The notes below the pieces were generated by a model. The model was not told where the DNA came from and did no database searches. It worked only from the letters and a program-made list of their open reading frames with translations. Of a stretch of 7,513 nt of DNA, positions 4,009 through 7,513 are shown in pieces. Position numbers and translations under genes: made by a program. Within the stretch, counting starts at the first letter, position 1, and each line of letters starts with the position of its first letter. Source of the stretch: Bacteroidales bacterium (GTDB lineage: Bacteria > Bacteroidota > Bacteroidia > Bacteroidales > Muribaculaceae); contig CAAFXX010000019.1 of assembly GCA_900767075.1 (NCBI GenBank), positions 1 to 7,513 on the forward strand, given 5' to 3'.

Positions 4009-6480
4009 TCATTTCCGGTGGGTGCCGTTTTCCTCGTTTTTCTTACGGCGCGCGGCGCGCACCCCGAATACTGCGAGAGCCCCGGCACAAGCCAGATATA
4101 TGAGCACTACTGAGACGATGGAAACCGTATTGGTCACCTTCAGGCTCTTGGGGTCGAAAGTAAATACAACCGAATGTTCGCCAGCCGGCAGACGGATGGC
4201 GCGAAGAGTATAGTCGACCCTGCCAATCGGAGTCTCGACGCCGTCGACGGTCGCCGTCCATCCCCAGGGGAAGTAGATTTCACTGAACACGGCAACGGTC
4301 GGCTGACTGTTGCGGGCATGGTACGTGAGGCGATTCGGCGCATACGATGTCTCGAAAATCGTATCGCCGGGAGCCGGCACGGAAGCCTGTCTGAGGGTTT
4401 TCCTGAAACTCTCGTCAGCCACAGCCATGCTGCGTGTATTGATGTTGTCGAGAGCCGCCATCTCCTTGTCGGCGCCACTGACATATTCTATATGCTCCGG
4501 CAGCCATGCGTTGCCGTTGGCGTCAGGATTGACCGCCACACTGTCGGGGAAAAGAAAATATTTGGTGTTCAGCATATTGAGCACGTTCATATTCCCCTTT
4601 GAAATCTGATGGGTGAGAAGGTCGTTATAGCGGGTCAGCTTGGCTGCATGATAGCCGCCGATGGTCTTGTGGAAATAGGAAGAACGGGCGCCGCCCATGT
4701 CCGCCACATCCATTACGCGGTAGTTCATTGCCGTGTCGCGGAGAATCTGTTCGTCGAGGGGGGTCTTGGTGAACATTGCCTCCGTGTCAGCCGGACTGGT
4801 GAAATTGTCAGAGTTTACATAGCGTTTGCCGACGGTGAAGAGGTCGAGCAGGGCGATGCAGGCAAGCGTACAGACAAAAGCAGTCTTGTTGCGCAGCGCG
4901 CCCCGCAGGTACATCCAGATCACAAGGGCTGCAAGGAGGATGAAGACGAGCGAACGCAGGCAGTCTGCCGAGATGAGCGACAGACGCGTCTCACGGATGG
5001 CGTTGAGTACATTGTAATATGCGGGGTTGGCGAAGGCTCCCGCCTGTCCGAGTGCTTCGATCTCAGACGCGCTGTAGGGGTCGCCGAACACCGACGGCGC
5101 CACCCAGCCTATGAAGCAGACGGCGGCTCCGAGTCCTCCCACAAGAATGAGCACCCACTTGAAACGTTTTGCGAAATCGGGGGTGTCGAGCATCTTGCGG
5201 ATGCACATCGCAGCCAAAAGGGGAATGGTGAACTCTACGATCACCAGGATGCTTGCCACGGCGCGGAATTTGTTGTATCCGGGGAAGTTGTCGATGAAGA
5301 AGGAGGTCAGTCCGTCGAGGTTATGTCCCCACGAGAGCAGGATGGCGAGCACCGACACCGCGAATAGCGCCCATTTCATCGGCGTATCGACTACAAAGAG
5401 GGCTATTATTGCCAGCAGGAGGACGAACGCCCCTACATACACAGGACCGTTGGTCATCGGCTGGTCGCCGAAATACTGTGGAAACTGACCGAGGAACTGC
5501 AGTTCCTCGGGCGCAAGGTTCAGTTCATCCGCCTTGTCGGTGTCGGCAAGGGAAAGGAGCTTGGTCTCGCCCGCCTCGGGCTTGATGGTGGCGCCCCCCT
5601 TCACGTTGGGGACAAGGAGGGTGAACGTCTCGTCGATGCCATAGCTCCACTGCGTGATGGCATCGTGGTCCATTCCGACGGCAGCCTTGCCGCCGGGCTG
5701 AGGCAGGTCGGTGGCGCGGCCGCGGACAGTCTCCTTGGCGTATTCATATGAATTGTAGAGGCTTGCCGAGTTGGCGCCGACAGCGAGGACGCCGGCAATG
5801 AGCATGGCTGCCGTAGCCGCCGACCACTGCACGAGTTTCTTGTCGCGGATAGCCGTGTAGAGCCACGCCAGCACCATGGCGAAGATAACGAACATGAAAT
5901 AATAGCTCATCTGCGGATGGTTGCTCTGAAGCTGAAGCGCCCCGAAAAGCGCGGCAAGGGCCATTCCCCGCAGATAACGGCCCCTGTAACAGAGCACGAT
6001 GCCGCCGATGGTGGGGGGTATATAGGCAAGCGTTACAAATTTCCAGATATGTCCGGCGCCTATAATGATTATGAAATAGGAGGAGAATCCCCATGCTATG
6101 GCGGTGAAGAGTGCCGTGTACCATCTGAACTTCATGCAGAGGCACATGATGAAGAAGCCTGCCATCATGATCCAGAGCAGGTTCGCCGGCTCGGGGAGCC
6201 ACAGCGAATAAGCCTTGCCTATCCATGAGAGTGCCTTCCCGGCAGGGTAGGAGGGGGCGATCTGGAAGTTGGGCATTCCCGAGAAGAGGGAATTGGTCCA
6301 TCGCGTCGACTCGCCGGTAGCCTCGGCGAAAGCCTTGCCTTCCTGTCCATTGGCTGTGCCCTGCATCATGTCGTGCTGCTGCAGCACGTTTCCCTCGAAA
6401 TCGTCGGGGGCGAAAAAAACAATGGCCGTCAGTGCAAGGAACAGAGCGGCCAGAATGGAGTAGATGTATTTCTTTTTCAT
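4009..6480 (-). CDS. YfhO-family polytopic membrane protein, probable GT-C glycosyltransferase
   Basis: 823 residues, the usual size of Bacteroidetes YfhO-family (PF09586) proteins. A first membrane segment (about 6-23) is followed by an extracytoplasmic loop with LQQHDMMQG (33-41); acidic residues in this loop (D26, D27, D37) are candidates for the GT-C catalytic acid. About 12 more segments follow (for example 100-116, 121-140, 145-165, 190-210, 347-364, 407-426, 441-460, 507-525). After about 550 comes a large extracytoplasmic part that includes FPWGWTATVDG (737-747) and RAIRLPAGEHSVVFTFDP (760-777), typical of the family, then a last segment (785-805) and a basic tail RRKKN. In Firmicutes YfhO glycosylates lipoteichoic acid using an undecaprenyl-linked sugar; in this outer-membrane lineage the acceptor is unknown. 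ATG 6480 is chosen because it gives a short KKK-plus-hydrophobic membrane start and has AGGA (6490-6487) six bases upstream. The frame stays open to 6741 inside the Lrp gene, but that extension is Arg/Pro-rich shadow. It lies 68 bases after the regulator gene and may be cotranscribed with it. Confidence 0.9.
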   Translation of the reverse strand: MKKKYIYSILAALFLALTAIVFFAPDDFEGNVLQQHDMMQGTANGQEGKAFAEATGESTRWTNSLFSGMPNFQIAPSYPAGKALSWIGKAYSLWLPEPANLLWIMMAGFFIMCLCMKFRWYTALFTAIAWGFSSYFIIIIGAGHIWKFVTLAYIPPTIGGIVLCYRGRYLRGMALAALFGALQLQSNHPQMSYYFMFVIFAMVLAWLYTAIRDKKLVQWSAATAAMLIAGVLAVGANSASLYNSYEYAKETVRGRATDLPQPGGKAAVGMDHDAITQWSYGIDETFTLLVPNVKGGATIKPEAGETKLLSLADTDKADELNLAPEELQFLGQFPQYFGDQPMTNGPVYVGAFVLLLAIIALFVVDTPMKWALFAVSVLAILLSWGHNLDGLTSFFIDNFPGYNKFRAVASILVIVEFTIPLLAAMCIRKMLDTPDFAKRFKWVLILVGGLGAAVCFIGWVAPSVFGDPYSASEIEALGQAGAFANPAYYNVLNAIRETRLSLISADCLRSLVFILLAALVIWMYLRGALRNKTAFVCTLACIALLDLFTVGKRYVNSDNFTSPADTEAMFTKTPLDEQILRDTAMNYRVMDVADMGGARSSYFHKTIGGYHAAKLTRYNDLLTHQISKGNMNVLNMLNTKYFLFPDSVAVNPDANGNAWLPEHIEYVSGADKEMAALDNINTRSMAVADESFRKTLRQASVPAPGDTIFETSYAPNRLTYHARNSQPTVAVFSEIYFPWGWTATVDGVETPIGRVDYTLRAIRLPAGEHSVVFTFDPKSLKVTNTVSIVSVVLIYLACAGALAVFGVRAARRKKNEENGTHRK

Positions 6481-6548
6481 GGGGAATCCTGATTGATTCG
6501 GTTGATTAGAAGTTTTGCGCGTGTCGGAAAGATGCAATCTGTGCGGTT

Positions 6549-7025
6549 TCAGACTTCTTCGCCGGGAACGGCGTCGACGTGAATCTGCCGGTTCATGCTT
6601 TGCTCGAGCGAGATGAGGGTCTCTGTCTCGGTCACTCCCGGGATATGCTGTATCTTGTCGTTGAGGAGTTGCATCAGATGCTGGTTGTCGCGGGCGTAGA
6701 CCTTTATGAGAAGCGAGTAGGGACCGGTCGTGAAATGACATTCAACCACTTCCGGAATATCTTCGAGCTGCGTCACGACATCACGGTAGAGTGAACCCTT
6801 TTCAAGCGAGACTCCCACATAGGTGCAGGTGTTGAATCCAAGCATGTGAGGGTCGACCGTATATCCTGAGCCGGTTATCACTTTCATATCGATAAGTCTC
6901 TGTATGCGCTGGTGAATCGCAGCGCGTGAGACACCGCATTGCACAGCCACGTCTTTTGACGGGATTCGTGCATTCTGCATAATAATATTTAGAATTCTTC
7001 GGTCGAGATCGTCTATTCTGTCCAT
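6549..7025 (-). CDS. Lrp/AsnC-family transcriptional regulator
   Basis: 158 residues, full length for the family. The N-terminal winged helix begins MDRIDDLDRRILNIIMQNAR, with the helix-turn-helix IPSKDVAVQCGVSRAAIHQRIQRL at 21-44. A linker leads to the ligand-binding RAM domain at about 66-142, which includes VVECHFTTGPYSLLIKVYARD (93-113) with the effector-pocket glycine G101, and the closing strand TETETLISLE (132-141). Lrp/AsnC proteins form octamers, respond to amino acids, and often repress their own promoters. Candidate operators lie upstream at 7103-7129. The ATG at 7025 gives the canonical family N-terminus. No Shine-Dalgarno is seen. The effector cannot be told from sequence, so no symbol is given. 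Confidence 0.93.
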   Translation of the reverse strand: MDRIDDLDRRILNIIMQNARIPSKDVAVQCGVSRAAIHQRIQRLIDMKVITGSGYTVDPHMLGFNTCTYVGVSLEKGSLYRDVVTQLEDIPEVVECHFTTGPYSLLIKVYARDNQHLMQLLNDKIQHIPGVTETETLISLEQSMNRQIHVDAVPGEEV

Positions 7026-7064
7026 ATGGGCAAAAGCTAAGTAACAATTTGTTTATTTATGATG

Positions 7065-7095
7065 CAAAATTACTTTTAAATTGCGAAAATAGCAA
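7065..7095 (-). promoter_or_regulatory. Promoter of the Lrp/AsnC gene
   Basis: Read on the - strand, TTG (7095-7093) is followed after 20 bases by TAATTTTG (7072-7065). This matches the Bacteroidetes -33/-7 arrangement (TTG, then TAnnTTTG) in sequence and approximate spacing. Transcription would start near 7058, giving a leader of about 32 bases before ATG 7025. Confidence 0.7.
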
Positions 7096-7129
7096 GAAAA
7101 ATGCCATAAATATGGCTTAAATCATGGCA
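7095..7129 (-). terminator. Weak terminator of the ABC permease gene, or Lrp operator
   Basis: On the - strand, GCCATA-TT-TATGGC (7116-7103) is followed at once by ATTTTTCTT (7102-7094), the layout of a short Rho-independent terminator 42 bases past the permease stop. A wider pair TGCCAT (7129-7124) / ATGGCA (7107-7102) competes with it. The stem is only 5-6 bp and AT-rich, so termination may be weak. The same palindrome lies just upstream of the -33 element of the Lrp gene, where an autoregulatory Lrp site would be expected. Both roles are possible. Confidence 0.45.
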
Positions 7130-7157
7130 AATTTCTTGATTATTGATGCAGTCTCGC

Positions 7158-7513
7158 TCAATGCCGCCCTGTCGACAGCCGCTGGCGGGCGAAAACATCC
7201 GTGATGCGAGCCGTGACAAGTCCTATCGCCAGAATTGGGGCTGCAGTGAGCAGGATGTCCGTAGCCTTGACAACAACGGGGTAGGCATGCACTATCATGT
7301 CGCCGGGGTTGCCCTGAAGTTTTATGAATCCATAATGCTGCTGGAGCAGGCAGAGGGATATCCCGAGGATAACGCCGCATATTCCGCCGGCGAACGTGAC
7401 ATAGATGCTTTCCCATGCGAAGATATGCCCTATGCGGCGACGGCTCATGCCCAGCGCGGCAAGTGTGTGCATCGATTTCTCCTTGTCGAGGACGAGCATC
7501 GAGAGCGAGGAGA
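7158..7513 (-). CDS. FtsX/LolC-E-type ABC transporter permease, C-terminal part
   Basis: The last 117 complete codons are visible; the gene starts beyond the right edge. SMLVLDKEKSMHTLAALGMSRRRIGHIFAWESIYV matches the signature of the FtsX-like permease domain (PF02687), in which a cytoplasmic coupling segment (EKxxxxxxLxALGxSxxxIxxIF) contacts the ATPase subunit. It is followed by a membrane helix (FAGGICGVILGISLCLL), an extracytoplasmic loop with GFIKLQG and AYPVVV, and a last helix (ILLTAAPILAIGLVTARI). The GxIxL...YPVxV spacing resembles LolC/LolE lipoprotein-releasing permeases rather than MacB, so a role in lipoprotein export to the outer membrane is possible but not proven. The ATPase partner is not in the window. 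Confidence 0.85.
   Translation of the reverse strand, partial: SSLSMLVLDKEKSMHTLAALGMSRRRIGHIFAWESIYVTFAGGICGVILGISLCLLQQHYGFIKLQGNPGDMIVHAYPVVVKATDILLTAAPILAIGLVTARITDVFARQRLSTGRH

Noticed and set aside
4609..5367. 252-codon open frame on + opposite the YfhO-family gene
   Set aside because: Antisense shadow with a charged, His/Glu/Arg-rich composition and no family signal.
6481..6741. N-terminal extension of the YfhO-family protein to 6741
   Set aside because: The added 87 residues are Arg/Pro/Ser-rich, lie antiphase inside the Lrp gene on the same strand, and would place a cytoplasmic tail before the natural KKK-plus-hydrophobic start.

Overview
The window looks like chromosomal DNA from a Bacteroidales bacterium, possibly of the Muribaculaceae type. 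The main reasons are two promoters with the Bacteroidetes -7 box TAnnTTTG (TACCTTTG at 968-975 on +, TAATTTTG at 7072-7065 on -), the near absence of Shine-Dalgarno sequences, and gene families common in that order: an HSP[FY]-motif methyltransferase-like protein, a YfhO-family membrane protein of about 820 residues, and an archaeal-type AAA ATPase. The family-level assignment is a guess.

Layout. Positions 1-231 (+) hold the last 76 codons of an unrecognised gene, followed by a likely intrinsic terminator at 308-341. A 760-base gene-free stretch follows. Its first half is G+C-rich and carries a REP-like hairpin and a nested inverted repeat. Its second half (about 530-992) is AT-rich and packed with palindromes sharing the core GCCATAAG / CTTATGGC. 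The last of these, a 23-bp hairpin, sits in the -33 region of the promoter for a 473-residue ATPase (993-2414, +). The ATPase has an AAA domain, a winged helix and a PD-(D/E)XK-like C-terminus. It is clearly poorer in G+C than its neighbours and looks acquired.

From 2425 to the right edge every gene is on the - strand. In transcription order (right to left) they are: the C-terminus of a FtsX/LolC-E-type ABC permease (7513-7158); an Lrp/AsnC regulator with its own promoter (7025-6549); a YfhO-family polytopic membrane protein (6480-4009); a paired inverted repeat with REPIN architecture (3913-3989); a short methyltransferase-like protein that seems to have lost its cofactor motif (3886-3347); and the recombinase XerD (3363-2425), whose start overlaps the preceding gene. 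The ATPase and xerD converge tail to tail with only 10 bases between their stop codons.

The - strand genes look like ordinary core chromosome. The parts most worth a second look are the ATPase with its palindrome array, and the two GTAG-plus-hairpin repeats, which resemble substrates of REP-associated tyrosine transposases. No complete undescribed multi-gene system is visible.
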